DNA of 64,000 bases. Source: Cladorrhinum sp. PSN259. Lineage: Eukaryota; Ascomycota; Sordariomycetes; Sordariales; Podosporaceae. The stretch is taken from positions 372,001 through 436,000 of the forward strand of contig MU867091.1 of the NCBI GenBank assembly GCA_033725935.1, in the 5' to 3' direction. The notes beneath the pieces were generated by a model that saw only the letters and a program-made list of their open reading frames with translations, ran no database searches and was not told where the DNA came from. The position numbers and the translations under genes were made by a program. This document shows positions 23,526 through 34,428 of this stretch, piece by piece. Each line of letters begins with the position of its first letter. Position 1 is the first letter of the stretch.

Positions 23526-25467
23526 CTAGGCAAACAACCAATCCAATACCCTCTCGAAGAAGTTTCTGAAGGCAAGTTAGCAGGTATTCTCCTCCAGGAT
23601 GATGATAGCTGACTTACGCTGGTGGGCTAGGAACATAAGTTCTCTGATACTCTTCAATCTCCTCCAAGTTCTTGACCAAGTCTACCTCTTCGGCCTGGTG
23701 TATCCTCGTCTTCTTGACAAACTTCCATCCAACATATAGCAGTGGGAAGACACAAATCATAGTGTACCTGTCTCATCATTAGCCATCTTCTCCTCCCACA
23801 CACATACAGAAATGATGCAAAAAGCTCACGAAAACAAGAAAGTAGGAACATCCCACTTCCCCGGCAAGAAAACAGTATACCCTCCCACAAAGGTCATCAC
23901 CCCGGTTCCCACAAGTCCATACCAAGCCGCATAAGGCTGCAACCACCCCCTATACGGCAAACTCTCTCTTGCCACCCCTTGAGCCTTCAAGGCTTCGTAG
24001 AACCTCAGATAAGTAACGCACACGACCCCGAAATTGATCAACTGGCTCGCCGTCACAAGACTGACGAACCAGCTCAGCACCACGGCCGCGTTGTTCGATA
24101 CCTGCAAGAAACTCAACAGCGAAATACCCAACACCACAAGGACGCAATAAATTGGCACGCCCTTCTTCGTGCACTTTGTAAAGAACCGCGGCGCTTTCCC
24201 CTCGAGCGCGAGGCCGTACAAACTCCTGCTCGCGCAGTAAACGTACGAGTTGCCCGCCGAGAACGCAGCAGTCAGCACCATGGCGTTAACAATGTCAGGC
24301 AGGACCTGGACGCCCAACCGCCTCATGGCAATGACGTACGGACTCGCCGCGGCACCGGGTAATCCCAGCTCAAAAGCATCTTTGAGTTCTTGATCGTCGT
24401 GCGGGACCAAAATGCCCACCGCAAGACTTCCCAGGACAAAAAAGGCAGTAAGTCGATAAAACACGGCATTGAACGCCCTGGGCATCGTCACGCGAGGGTT
24501 TTCGGCCTCTCCAGCGGCCATGGCGACGTAATCGGGTCCCGCAACCGTAAAACTGGCTTGGATGAGGCACTGTAAGAACCCCAGAAAGCGTCCCAAGTTA
24601 CCTGTTTTGTACAGCTCTGCGAAAGCGCCAGGTTCAGACCAGTATCGGAACCCGAACCGGTCGCGTATGGGGTTTAGACCTAACATTGTGAAGAATGTGA
24701 AGAAGAGTAAGGCAATGATGAGAATTACTTTGAAGAGGGAGGAGAAGAATTCTACTTCGCCGTAGAGGGATACGGCGAGGATGTTTATTGCTCTTTTACA
24801 CAGGGGGGGGCTGGTTAGTACGGATGGAAAGGCAAAGTGGGGGAAGGGGGTAAACATACCCATAAAGAACGATGATAATGGAGATGATACCGCCTGTAGG
24901 GACTATATCACTCCAGTAGCGGATGATGACGTTACAGGCCACAATCTCGAATGGTACGAGTGCGGCTTCGAAAATGAAGAAGTTCCAGCCGGCTGCGAAT
25001 CCGTACGCTTCGTCCACGTAGCGTCCTGCTAGGCGGATGAAAGGGGATGAGATGGGCAGGTAGGTGACCAGTTCTGCCATTGAGATTGTTACAGCCAGGA
25101 TGAATGTGCACCTACACGGGATGAGTATTAGTGAGCTGAGATGGGTAAAATGTGCGAGAGGGACATACCATATCGAGAAAGCAATCAGTAGACTGCCCGG
25201 TCCGCCATTGAGGAGTCCACGACCGATTTGAACGTAGAGAGCCGTGCCAATTGTCCCTCCGATGCCAATAAGTTGGATATGCCTAGCCTTGAGTTTTCTC
25301 CTGGTGTGGTCATCTGAGGCGCTTGAGATAGAAGCATTGTCGACTGACTTTTCTGATATCCCTTTTTCGTTCTCTGGAGGCAAGGTTGCTGACGTCTTGG
25401 AGAACAACCCACCATGGTGGACGTCTACGCCTGTTGAAGATGACAATGTCATTTTCTGGTGAAGCAT
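23526..25467 (-). CDS. AAT-family amino acid permease
   Basis: Five exons (25467-25169, 25111-24860, 24792-23830, 23767-23618, 23565-23526) join in frame to 567 aa. The introns are 52-67 bp. The N-terminal cytosolic tail is followed by the family hallmark KARHIQLIGIGGTIGTALY and about 12 hydrophobic segments. The C-terminus FFERVLDWLFA fits the hydrophilic tail of fungal permeases. These are plasma-membrane proton symporters for amino acids. The substrate cannot be read from the sequence, and the helix-1 region is unlike the best-known general permeases, so I leave it open. The last exon is only 40 nt (12 codons plus stop). A second ATG (25452) five codons downstream is an equally good start. 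The gene is convergent with utp21, 244 bp apart. Confidence 0.92.
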
Positions 25468-26752
25468 ACACTGAATTGCTTGTTATGAAAGCACGGTTCA
25501 GTATATTTGTTTGAGTAAGAGAGAAAAGAACTCGACAACAAACTTCATTTGGGTCAAGCTTTTGTGTAAGTTTCCCCGCCTTGAAGAATTTCTAACTTGG
25601 TGGCGGTCAAGTCCGAGATTCTTGCTCGATGTCTTCCGAGGCTATTTGTTATGTTGATATTGTAGTATTGAAGGATACCAGTTTTTTTAGGTCGGAGTAT
25701 GCAGGTAACGTCACTCAACGAGCACGTTCTCAAAGATTATGTGATCGAATAGAATATCCCCCACCAAAAGTCGCAGGCCGGGGGCGGGACGTTTATGACA
25801 AACGGCGTGGGATGTGTTGCCATTCATAAATGACGTTTTTGTCTTGCCCGTACTGCCGGGATCGGGAGCCTTTTTCAAATCAAGCTCTCCCTTGCGTGCT
25901 TGGGTTGCCCCCACATCACACAATTCATGGAATTTCTTTGATTGAGGTCACCCCGGCAATCCACCTTGGGTTCGGGGACCTCGGTCTGAGTGGAAATCTC
26001 AGTGAAGAAATTGACAGGAGTTCCCTGTCAAAATGAGACCCTCCGTTCGGGAACGACTCGCCGGGTGTGCTAAGGATTTAAGGATAGCCCGATTCCCGTC
26101 CGTTGCCCCGGTTCCGCTCCGTGGAGACAATCGGGGCCGAGCCCGGGATGGTCAACTAGGTACTTATCACTGGCGAATACCATCACCAAGTTTGTGTTAT
26201 GGCTAGAAACGTCCAATTTCATGTCACCCGTCACCCACCTCAGCTATTCGGCATCGCCGTATGATTTCGGAAGTTTGGAATGACCACTTTCCCCAAACAC
26301 GACTCGAGAGTCAAGCCAAAGAGATGGCAGCACCAGATGAAAACTTGGGACGGTTCCAACAAATTTCAATTCAACCGAACTCAAATTCACATGTCCTTAT
26401 GAATTAGGGCTGCTCCTCAAATTCTAGCGCAAACTCTCTTCCATGACGGTGTGGTCAAAACACCGGAAAGATGACGTCCGTAGTTTGTGATGGAAAGATG
26501 GAAGGTGCGACTGCTTCGAGCCTGGGCACCAGAACACCCCGTTATTCGCCTGAGTTGGATGACGGCTGCATCGACTTCAAGAAAAGAGGTTGCGACGGGA
26601 TAAAGAAGAGAAAATAAGGTGGTCTTCATTTATTCTTCAGCGCGAGTGAATGTACTCAGACAGTCGCTGCAGCTGTCTATCTTTCGCCCTCATCAGCATC
26701 ATAGCCCACAAGAGATCGCAACATTTTTATTAATATCGGCAATTACACAAAT
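25468..26752. promoter_or_regulatory. Divergent intergenic region, permease / Cys-rich protein
   Basis: This 1.3-kb spacer lies between two divergently transcribed genes and presumably contains both promoters. It has no repeats and no convincing ORFs. Confidence 0.4.
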
Positions 26753-27604
26753 ATGTGTATCGGATCAATCACCCGCATGACCTGCGGCCACTTACACATC
26801 ATTTTCAATGACAGGTGTGAGCACCGCTGCAAGGAGCCCACCCACGGGCCTAAGTATCACGACCGGATGCAACAATGCGGCAACTGTGAGGCATCCAACC
26901 AGATTTACGATATCCGGGATGAGTTCCAGAAGCAGTACGACGATTCAATGCGCTTTTACAGCTTTGCCCATAAGATGGGGAACGTTGAAGAGCTCGAGCG
27001 CATCCGGACCAGGCTCCATCAAAACGCACGGGAGGAGAACCGGGTGGTATCAGCAGTGAGAAGAACAGGACGATCAAAGGCCCGACCGAGGGATTCTGAA
27101 GAGTAAGTAACCCATTGCAGGTTGTTCCAAAAGAATATCACGATAATCCCTTACTAATTCACCCAAAGCCCAGTCACAATGCACCCAACAAGAGGGCACG
27201 ACCCCTTAGCATTCATCTTCAACGCGCAAGAAGGAGTCTACCGTGCCACTTCTATTCCTAGAGAAATCAAGGACCCTCAGCGTCTTTCCTCCACCTCCGC
27301 TTCCACCTCCTCCCCCTTTACCTCGCACGCCAACTCTATCGCTTCTTCTGGTGAACCAGCGTCACCAGAGTACATTTATTCCTCCTCCCTTGATAATCCC
27401 GGCATCGGTTACAACACAACAACGCACTACAAGAACAAAAATATTGATCCCATGCACTTCCACCCATCCCACCCATCATTTTACGACATCGGACTAGACC
27501 TAGATCTCGACTCAACTTCTCTAAAACCATCATTATCTGAATACCAAAACCCTGAGGAGGAAGTAGATTCGGGGCTGTTCTTCGTGGGATTTCATAATCG
27601 GTAA
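26753..27604 (+). CDS. Unknown protein with N-terminal Cys/His cluster (261 aa)
   Basis: Two exons (26753-27102, 27169-27604) are joined through a GTAAGT donor, a TTACTAAT branch point and an AAAG acceptor; without splicing the frame would stop at 27106. The first 45 residues hold Cys2, Cys11, Cys22, Cys26, Cys42, Cys45 and several His, a likely metal-binding cluster (MTCGHLHIIFNDRCEHRC). A charged helical stretch follows (about 50-95), then Ser/Thr-rich low-complexity sequence, and an acidic end EEEVDSGLFFVGFHNR. I recognise the general type (fungal MC-x8-CGH proteins) but no function. It is convergent with the next gene, with only 33 bp between stops. Confidence 0.75.
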
Positions 27605-27637
27605 TGTTTCATTTTGAATCCATGAGCATGCCATCTC

Positions 27638-29383
27638 TCAGTCCGCTCTATCTATGGTTTGTTTTCCTGCCTGTTCCAGACGAGCAGCAATATCAGCGGA
27701 GTCTACTCTATCAGATCTAGACTTTTGTAGGTCTGCTTTTGTGAGCTGATAGCTTTTGACCCGGTCCTGTGCTAATTTGCCTGCTCGGCGTTTGTCGGTA
27801 GGACAGCGGAGCAGGGGGACTAAAATGACTGCCGAGAGGGCTTCGAATACTTTATGAGGAGTAGTTTTGTGCCGGGCTGCTAGGTCATCGTAGGGAAAGA
27901 TCTCTTCGGTTGTTTCGGCTATGTCTATCAGGAGGTTTGGAGAGGGTTTGCTTCGCTTGGGGATGGCAAAGGGTGGGTTGGTGGCAGTCAGAGCCGGCTG
28001 AGAAGAAAGTAATGATTGTTGGGCAGGTGTGGGAGAAGGTTGGGGAGGTGTTAATAGGTGCTCTTGGGTGTGTGAGATATCAAGTTGCGAAGGGGCGGAA
28101 GGTTGTTGCTGTGGAGGTGCGGAATTCGAGAAGGTTGTTGGTTGTGAAAAATTACTATTTAGGGCTTGAGTGTAAGAAGTTTGGGAACTTCCAGGTTGTG
28201 TTGGTTTGCAGATATTGCTATTATTATTTGGTGGTGGTAATGCCTGAGCTCGGCGGAGTTGTTCCTCCCAGAGGCAGTGCAGACATGGCGGCTTGTTGTT
28301 GTTGGGGCCTGGGAATGAAGGAGATGGTGAAGCTGTCTGTGTTGAAGGTTGTGGCACTTGTGAGAGCTGCAGGAGCTGTTGTTGTCTTGCCGAATTGTCA
28401 TTTGGTCTTGATGATGGCCCGCAAATGATGGAATTTGTGAGCGTTGGCTGGTGTGAGTCACTTTGTAATTGATAGCTAGCGAAATGAGGTAGACGTTGAT
28501 TAATAGCATCAGAATGTAGGGTTTGCTGTATTGGTATAATGCTACCTGTTGAGTACATTGCGTATGGAATGACACCCTGGGGGCCCAACTGAGGGAAGTG
28601 AGGTGCTGGTAGAGGTGGTGGTGACATCGAGTTGGAAGAAGGGTTGCTTGCTACTGACATGCCGGCCATGAAACTCTTGTCTAGGTTCGAAAGCACTAGG
28701 CCCATGTCAAGTCCAGGAGTGCTTGTCGGTATTCCATTGAAGTCCTGGCAGGGTACACGATCCAGACTTGGTGTCATGTGCGGGGGAGGATGAGGAGTAG
28801 ATGGTGGTGGACGCATCACAGAATTGGTCTGAGCAGGCTCATTCGTGTTTCCATCGTTCGTGGCATTGTCAGATACGGCAGTATTAGTAGGGCACGGTTG
28901 CGGAGGGGCCCGTTGAGGCAGGGTTGGCTGAGAAGGAACTGGTTGAGGCGGAGCTGGAGAGGATGTCGAAGATCTAGTCGAGGGAAGGAGAATCTGAGGC
29001 ACCTGCTTGGGCGATATGGCTACGGAGAACCGAGGCTGCCAAGATTTCGGTGGGAAGGACTGTGGAAACGCAAAATTGCCAAAGACTGGGAAAGAAGCCC
29101 CTCGATTCTCTGGGGTCGCTGCTGAAGGAGCAGCAGGAGGGATGCCCGGTAGGACTTGGCCGGTTTCCTGTTTCATGACTTGACATTGGTCGATGATGCG
29201 TTGATGAGAAATATCTGTGGGTGGCGGCTGCTTGTCTGGAGTATTAGGCCGTGTCTTCTTGACTGGGTGTGAAGAGATGAATTCGATTTCATCATCATTG
29301 GCTGATCGCTTGATTGGGGAGTTTGGAGGTGGTTCTGTGGTATTGGGCCCTGTGGCCGGAGTCTGGAAAGTTGGAGTCATCAT
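27638..29383 (-). CDS. Pro/Gln/Ser-rich unknown protein, probably nuclear
   Basis: A single exon of 581 aa starts at tandem ATGs (29383, 29380). Near the N-terminus is DDEIEFISSHPVKKTRP, an acidic-then-basic segment that could be a nuclear localisation signal. A long disordered middle rich in P, Q, S and N follows. A compact C-terminal segment (about 480-560: LLIDIAETTEEIFPYDDLAA through ALSAVILVPLLRCPTDKRRA) looks folded and is the part most likely to be conserved. Composition resembles fungal transcription co-regulators, but there is no DNA-binding domain that I can identify. No function is assigned. Confidence 0.75.
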   Translation of the reverse strand: MMTPTFQTPATGPNTTEPPPNSPIKRSANDDEIEFISSHPVKKTRPNTPDKQPPPTDISHQRIIDQCQVMKQETGQVLPGIPPAAPSAATPENRGASFPVFGNFAFPQSFPPKSWQPRFSVAISPKQVPQILLPSTRSSTSSPAPPQPVPSQPTLPQRAPPQPCPTNTAVSDNATNDGNTNEPAQTNSVMRPPPSTPHPPPHMTPSLDRVPCQDFNGIPTSTPGLDMGLVLSNLDKSFMAGMSVASNPSSNSMSPPPLPAPHFPQLGPQGVIPYAMYSTGSIIPIQQTLHSDAINQRLPHFASYQLQSDSHQPTLTNSIICGPSSRPNDNSARQQQLLQLSQVPQPSTQTASPSPSFPGPNNNKPPCLHCLWEEQLRRAQALPPPNNNSNICKPTQPGSSQTSYTQALNSNFSQPTTFSNSAPPQQQPSAPSQLDISHTQEHLLTPPQPSPTPAQQSLLSSQPALTATNPPFAIPKRSKPSPNLLIDIAETTEEIFPYDDLAARHKTTPHKVFEALSAVILVPLLRCPTDKRRAGKLAQDRVKSYQLTKADLQKSRSDRVDSADIAARLEQAGKQTIDRAD

Positions 29384-30389
29384 GGGTTAGCGGAATCAAT
29401 GTTGGCCAAACTGAAATCTCATAGATGAGGAAGGAAACAATCAGAATTCCACAGGGAAGCAGAAGGAACTGGATATTATATGAAAATATCATTAAAGAGA
29501 GTTGCGTGAATTTTCCAGCTTACTTTGCCTCTCACAATTAAAACACAGCAAGCTACAGGTTCTGTATGTTGATGAAGTAGGTCAAGTGAGACGAACGCTT
29601 CACATGCGGCAGCTTGAGAGATGGTGAGCTTAATGTTTCAAAGATCTGAGAGAAAGAGGGATCTTTGAAAGAAAATATCAGAGCATAGAGCGAAAGCAAG
29701 ACATTTACATTTGATCCTCAGTGCCAAATCTCTCCTTTCTGCACCTTGATGCTTCTTAGCGCTGACCCCTGAATGAAGTAAACATTAAATGCCAAGGAGG
29801 TGTGCAATAGTTCATAGCCTGTTGTTTGCATTGTTTGTTTAAACACCTACCTTGTCTGATTATGTATGCCGCACTCTTTTTATTTCTTCCCAGCTGGATG
29901 CACTACCCCGCACACAGCCCCAGGTCTCCAAGATTCACGACCTCCACTGCATAGACTTCCAGGGCAGGGATAATCTTCCCACTTCAAAAGCTTCCTATCT
30001 GTATGTCATTTTGCAATTTATTGTTTGTTCCTACGCTTTCATTTTGCTCCTTCTCTTCTGATTTGCACTTTCTGTTGTGTGATTACCTTGCGTCAGAATT
30101 GTTCCTGTCACGGTCTTTCTGATCAGCTGCACAGTGAAGATATCGCCTTGTCGGAAGCTGCAGTGGCCGCCTGAGCAGGGAAGCTACAGTGGGGTAAGGC
30201 TGACAGCTCCCCATTCATCTCTCCAGGCGCAATTCAACTTTCCATTCAACTTTCCATCGACCGACCGTTCACCACATTAACAATAATCAACTCAGCAATA
30301 ACTTGTACGGTAGAATATTCGAACTCCCAACAGCTATCAACTCAATTACAACCAAAAGTCACCGCCTCACAGTGATCACATTCATCACC
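29384..30389. promoter_or_regulatory. Divergent intergenic region, unknown / csn6
   Basis: About 1 kb with both promoters. A short frame at 29852-30061 has no motif. A CA-rich, pyrimidine-rich leader (30190-30389) precedes csn6. Nothing else is seen. Confidence 0.4.
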
Positions 30390-31692
30390 ATGGCGGCGCA
30401 CCTTCCCAACGATCTGCTTTCGACCCAAAAGCCAACCGACTCTGGGCTCGAAGTTATTCTCCATCCACTACCCCTCCTCGAAATCTCAGACTACATCACT
30501 AGAGCATACCAAAGATATATAGACGACTCTGCCGTTGTCGGTGCATTGCTTGGCCAGCAAAATGGCCGTCAAATCACAATCGAGCACAGCTTCAGCTGCA
30601 AGAATCATAAGAACGATCACGGCTTCTATGAGCTTGATAAGGACTGGTTTGCAGAGCGATTGCAGCAGAGTATGCCTCAATTTATCTTCTTCACGAGGGA
30701 TACTATTGCTAACCTACCCTGCAGTGAAGCTTGTTCACAAGAGCCCAGCCCTCGATCTCGTCGGCTGGTATGCGCTCGCGCCGAAGACCGGCCCTGTCCA
30801 CCTCCATCTCACCATCCACCAACAAATCACCGCCCTGAACGACTCAGCCATCTTCCTCGGATTTCACATTGAAGACTTGATTTCCCCAGCGGCCGGCGAT
30901 CCCTTGCCTGTGACAATCTACGAAAGCAACATGGAAGCCGATGATGAAGACAAGGAGATGAGGGACTCAGAGAACCCTACCAGAATGGTGCTCAAATTCC
31001 GCCAGCTGCCCTACACCATTGAGACGGGCGAGGCCGAGATGATTGGCATGCAATTCATTCGCGAGGGTGGTGCCAATGCAAGCTCCTCAGAGCCAACAAT
31101 AATCGACCAATTCGATAAGAAGATCGCGGTCGATGATGGCAAGGGGAAGCGCCGTGCCGTAGCAGCTAAGGACACTAAGGGCAAAGGCAAGCAAAGGGAA
31201 GAGTCGCCCGCAGAAGCTACCAACAACAACAACCCAGATGCAAACCTCACCAAGACTGAGACTGAATACATGTCTGCCTTGCAGGCCAAGTTTAACGCAC
31301 TCAAGATGCTCAAGGGCCGCCTCAATCTGATCATCACGTACCTTGCTCGTCTTCCACCTACCTTCACAGCTGGGACTGAGACTACTTCCCAGGCTGCCGA
31401 GGTTGCACGCGCATCTGGAGGGCAATATACTGTTCCGGTTAACAATATTCTTCGCCACATCAATGCATTGGTAACAAATATTGAATTGGTGACCCCCGCC
31501 GAACGGAACGAGCTACAGAAGGAGATCATGCAGGAGACCAACGATGTGAACCTCATCGCCTTGGTGGCAGACCTTCTGAACAGCGTTGACGAAGTGCGCG
31601 AAGTCGGCCGCAAAGCGAGTGTGGTCGAGCAATACCGTCACGCACCCCGAAGGTTTGCAGCGGGTGGGGCAGCGGGCGCAGACTTGCTCTAG
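30390..31692 (+). CDS. csn6: COP9 signalosome subunit 6 (MPN-domain protein)
   Basis: Two exons (30390-30669, 30725-31692) give 415 aa. The 55-bp intron runs GTATGC to CTAACCTACCCTGCAG, and the join restores QQMKLVHKSPALDLVGWY, a CSN6 landmark. An MPN-minus domain spans about residues 15-150 (no JAMM metal motif, as expected for subunit 6). A charged Lys/Glu linker (about 245-285) and a helical C-terminal region for complex assembly follow. The COP9 signalosome removes Nedd8 from cullins; the catalytic subunit is CSN5, with CSN6 as its MPN partner. Start: ACCATGGCG at 30390, the first ATG in frame. Confidence 0.95.
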
Positions 31693-31995
31693 AAAAGCAC
31701 GCACGAAAATCGATACACTCTTGGGAAACATTTTTACCTGCGTAACGACTATCATACCACTCACACCTGCCCTCCTCTAAGAGGTGGTGCTAGCTCTTCT
31801 CCCCAAGTTCCCAGCGACAATGATCCTGTCTTCTCTGACTCAGCCAGGCCTCCCAGCGATGATGGCACAGGCGTAACTGATGGCGATGGTGATGAGCAGC
31901 GTGTTGTGAAGCCTGCTCAATATTGGCAGAGCCAGGATGATTGCGTGAGAGATAGGGAGGGCGTTGTGCCAGAGCCCGAAAACGCCGAATACTTT

Positions 31996-32322
31996 ATGAC
32001 CTCGGCTGCCGCTGGGGTTCCTAAAGATTATGTTAAGCCTGAGAAACAGGTTGACGCTCGAGTGTTACCTGGGAGCGGTGGAGAGCCTCACGAACCACAA
32101 GCTCTCGGGGCGTATTATGTCAGCTTTGAAAGCGCGGGAGAGTGCCTGATGACGAAGGCTCTCAATGGGTTTCCTAAAGATTATGTGAAGCCTAATTTCA
32201 CTGGACAGCTTGAGCAGGTCGACTACAAGAGGTTGAGAGAGGCTTATCCGGCTCACAAAAAGGGGGATCCCAAAACGGGGAAGCCACACAAAAAGTGGAT
32301 TGAGCTTTTGCTCTCTCCTTGA
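31996..32322 (+). CDS. Short repeat-bearing unknown frame behind csn6, 5' end uncertain
   Basis: From the ATG at 31996 the frame encodes 108 residues, but it stays open upstream to about 31739 without an in-frame ATG; that upstream part (acidic, Ser/Asp-rich, then VVKPAQYWQSQDD) also looks coding. A true start in an upstream exon, a non-AUG start, or a decayed gene are all possible. The protein contains two copies of a block ending GVPKDYVKP / GFPKDYVKP, 51 codons apart, and possibly a third degenerate copy at VVKP. The C-terminus is basic (HKKGDPKTGKPHKKWIELLL). Transcription would be in the same direction as csn6, about 300 bp behind it. I do not recognise the family. Confidence 0.45.
   Translation: MTSAAAGVPKDYVKPEKQVDARVLPGSGGEPHEPQALGAYYVSFESAGECLMTKALNGFPKDYVKPNFTGQLEQVDYKRLREAYPAHKKGDPKTGKPHKKWIELLLSP
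32018..32193 (+). repeat. Direct repeat inside the frame behind csn6
   Basis: A 23-nt block at 32018-32040 recurs at 32171-32193 with one mismatch. The period is 153 nt, exactly 51 codons, so both copies are read in the same frame (PKDYVKP). This indicates an internal duplication of coding sequence. Confidence 0.85.
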
Positions 32323-32669
32323 GGAGGGTTAGGAAGAAGATTTGTCTTTTTCAACAGGCTTTTCTTTTTTCAGCATCAATCAGCGAATTGGTTTTCTTTT
32401 CATCGTTTATTTTGCGGGGAATGGATGGGAGGATTAGGTATACTTTATTTGGGGTGTTGGAAGGAAATGACCTGAAGACAAGACATGAACATGAATAGTA
32501 GCCCTATTCTATCAAGAGTGACCATAGACAAAGTCTCAAGGCTATAGAAACAAAAGAAAAATCAAATATCATTATGAAAAATTGGCGAAAGTCTCAGCGC
32601 TATCAACAAGTGTAAACTAATTAGGGTATATTATTCCACAAAACACAAGTCCGTTAGGGAGTTATACTT
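32323..32669. other. Convergent intergenic spacer
   Basis: An AT-rich 347-bp spacer between two converging reading frames, presumably 3' UTRs. No ORF or repeat is noted. Confidence 0.5.
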
Positions 32670-34001
32670 TCACTTCTTGCCTTCTTCCAAAAGCTGCGGT
32701 GCTGGTGCCGTTGCCGGAGCTGCCTCTTGGGGAGGAGGCACAGCGACAGCAACCACCAACTCGTTGCCCTGGGGCGCCTCACCGCCCTCCTTCACTCCTC
32801 CCTCCGTCTTTGTAGCATCAGCCTCAACAATAGCATCTACCACCTCCTCTCCCTTTACCTCCTCTTTCCCCCCTTCCTGTCCCTCTGCTTCCTGCTCCTC
32901 CTTCTCCCTTTTCTCCCTCTCCTCTTTTCCACGCTTATGACAGTACCACAGCACAAAAAGCAACAACACAACCGCAACGCTCCACAACGCGCTGGCACCA
33001 GCAAAAGCAGGCCATCTGGTCTTTAAAGCATTGACAATAGTCTTTAGCATGCTCTTTATCAGCGCGGGGGTCAACGCCAACTCGCTCAAGCTCGACGGCA
33101 CCAGTCCCTTCACGCCCTTCTTGGCGATTTTATCTTTATCCACCCCTTGCGCTTCGGCCGCCAGTGCCAGAATCTCCGGGGCAAGTTTGGTGGTGAGTTT
33201 GTCTGGCAATTGGGTGACCAGCTTTTGCAGAGAAGAAGGAAGTTTCGAAAAGGATTTGGAGATGATGTCGTTCTGCCCCGTTATTAGATTCTTGAGGTCG
33301 TTCGACGCCGTGGGCACCCCTGCGGAAAAGTCTTTGAGGATTTGGAGGAAGGGGAGGAGGAGCTGTTCGCGCGCGGAGTCGGGGAGGATCTTGGAGGATT
33401 TTGAAGAAGCGGCGCTTGCAGTTGAAGAAGGATCGGAGGAGGGGGGGGAGGTTGATGAGGAGAGGGATAATTTGTCCAGGATCCGAGAGAGATCTGCCCA
33501 TTCTTTCTCTGGGGATGTTGTTGTTGAGGTGCCGGGGGAGGTGGGGACTTCTAGGTTTGCGGGAGAAGATTTCTTGTCTTTGGGTTCCCGGTGGAACATG
33601 CGCGAGAGGCGGGATGGTTTCTTGTCGTCCTTGGATGCGGCGGCGTCCTTGTCGGTCTCGGGAGGGGGAGCCGTGTCGTCCTTCGGAACATCTACTGGCG
33701 TGGAGGACCCGGCATTGTTGGTAGTGTCGGCGAGTACCAACGCCTTTGCGAATGGATCCTCGAGATTGTCGAATGAGTGAAAAGTCTCGGTTTCCTCGTC
33801 CCAGATCAAGTCCAGGTCAGGGGTCCTGGATCGAGGCGGGAGGGCGGGACGGGGACCCTCTTTCTCGGAGCGCGACACGAGGCGCTCGAGGAATTGTTCG
33901 TCTTCATCGTTGAGGAGAGTTGTCGTGGTCGCTGGAGATGGCGCATCCTTGTCCTTCTTCGCGCCGTCTTTAGACTTCATCCATGGGAAGTGCGGAGCCA
34001 T
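32670..34001 (-). CDS. Unknown protein with one C-terminal membrane helix (443 aa)
   Basis: A single exon. I chose the ATG at 34001 (MAPHFPWMKSK) because the open frame upstream, which extends to 34172, does not look conserved and has a weaker start context. Residues 1-200 are charged and Pro/Ser/Thr-rich. A folded-looking region (about 205-330; LLLPFLQILKDFSAGVP, SSLQKLVTQLPDKL) follows. One hydrophobic helix lies at about 337-354 (ALWSVAVVLLLFVLWY), then a KRGKEEREKREKEE basic-acidic stretch and an acidic, Pro/Ala-rich tail. The order suggests a single-pass membrane protein with a large N-terminal and about 85-residue C-terminal domain. Topology and organelle are unknown, and no enzymatic motif is seen. 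Confidence 0.75.
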   Translation of the reverse strand: MAPHFPWMKSKDGAKKDKDAPSPATTTTLLNDEDEQFLERLVSRSEKEGPRPALPPRSRTPDLDLIWDEETETFHSFDNLEDPFAKALVLADTTNNAGSSTPVDVPKDDTAPPPETDKDAAASKDDKKPSRLSRMFHREPKDKKSSPANLEVPTSPGTSTTTSPEKEWADLSRILDKLSLSSSTSPPSSDPSSTASAASSKSSKILPDSAREQLLLPFLQILKDFSAGVPTASNDLKNLITGQNDIISKSFSKLPSSLQKLVTQLPDKLTTKLAPEILALAAEAQGVDKDKIAKKGVKGLVPSSLSELALTPALIKSMLKTIVNALKTRWPAFAGASALWSVAVVLLLFVLWYCHKRGKEEREKREKEEQEAEGQEGGKEEVKGEEVVDAIVEADATKTEGGVKEGGEAPQGNELVVAVAVPPPQEAAPATAPAPQLLEEGKK

Positions 34002-34428
34002 ATTTGATGGATGACTGTCTATGATGACGTGTTTGCGGATGTTGTTTGGGGAACGGTTGATGAGGGGGAGGGCCAGAACACAGTCTCGGCGGAGTAGAAA
34101 GGCGGGGAGCCGGTACTTGTATCCCTGTCCGTCTGAACTTTGAAAGAACCTCCAAGAATTACCTATGCACACTGATTATCGGCGTCCTGAAACAGGATTG
34201 AAACAACTCGTGCCTGATATGACATTGACCACAGTGTGCTATGAGCGAGGCCAGTCATGCGAACGAGGCAGCCCAAACCGTCGGTCGCTTTTCCAGTACG
34301 TAGGTTACACAGCCACGCCCGGTGATGTCATTACAAAGCAAAAGCGCCGATTTCAATCCCCTGCACTGCTGAAGCAATTCATAATATCATCTAGCATGTC
34401 TTGGGTATCCTTTTGTTTACATTGGCCA
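34002..34428. other. Intergenic spacer between two minus-strand genes
   Basis: About 430 bp between the nse1 stop and the start of the downstream membrane-protein gene; it must hold that gene's promoter and the nse1 3' UTR. No structure is noted. Confidence 0.45.

Noticed and set aside
33031..33780. Plus-strand frame (249 codons) antisense to the tail-anchored-like gene
   Set aside because: Low-complexity mirror of the Pro/Ser-rich minus-strand protein.
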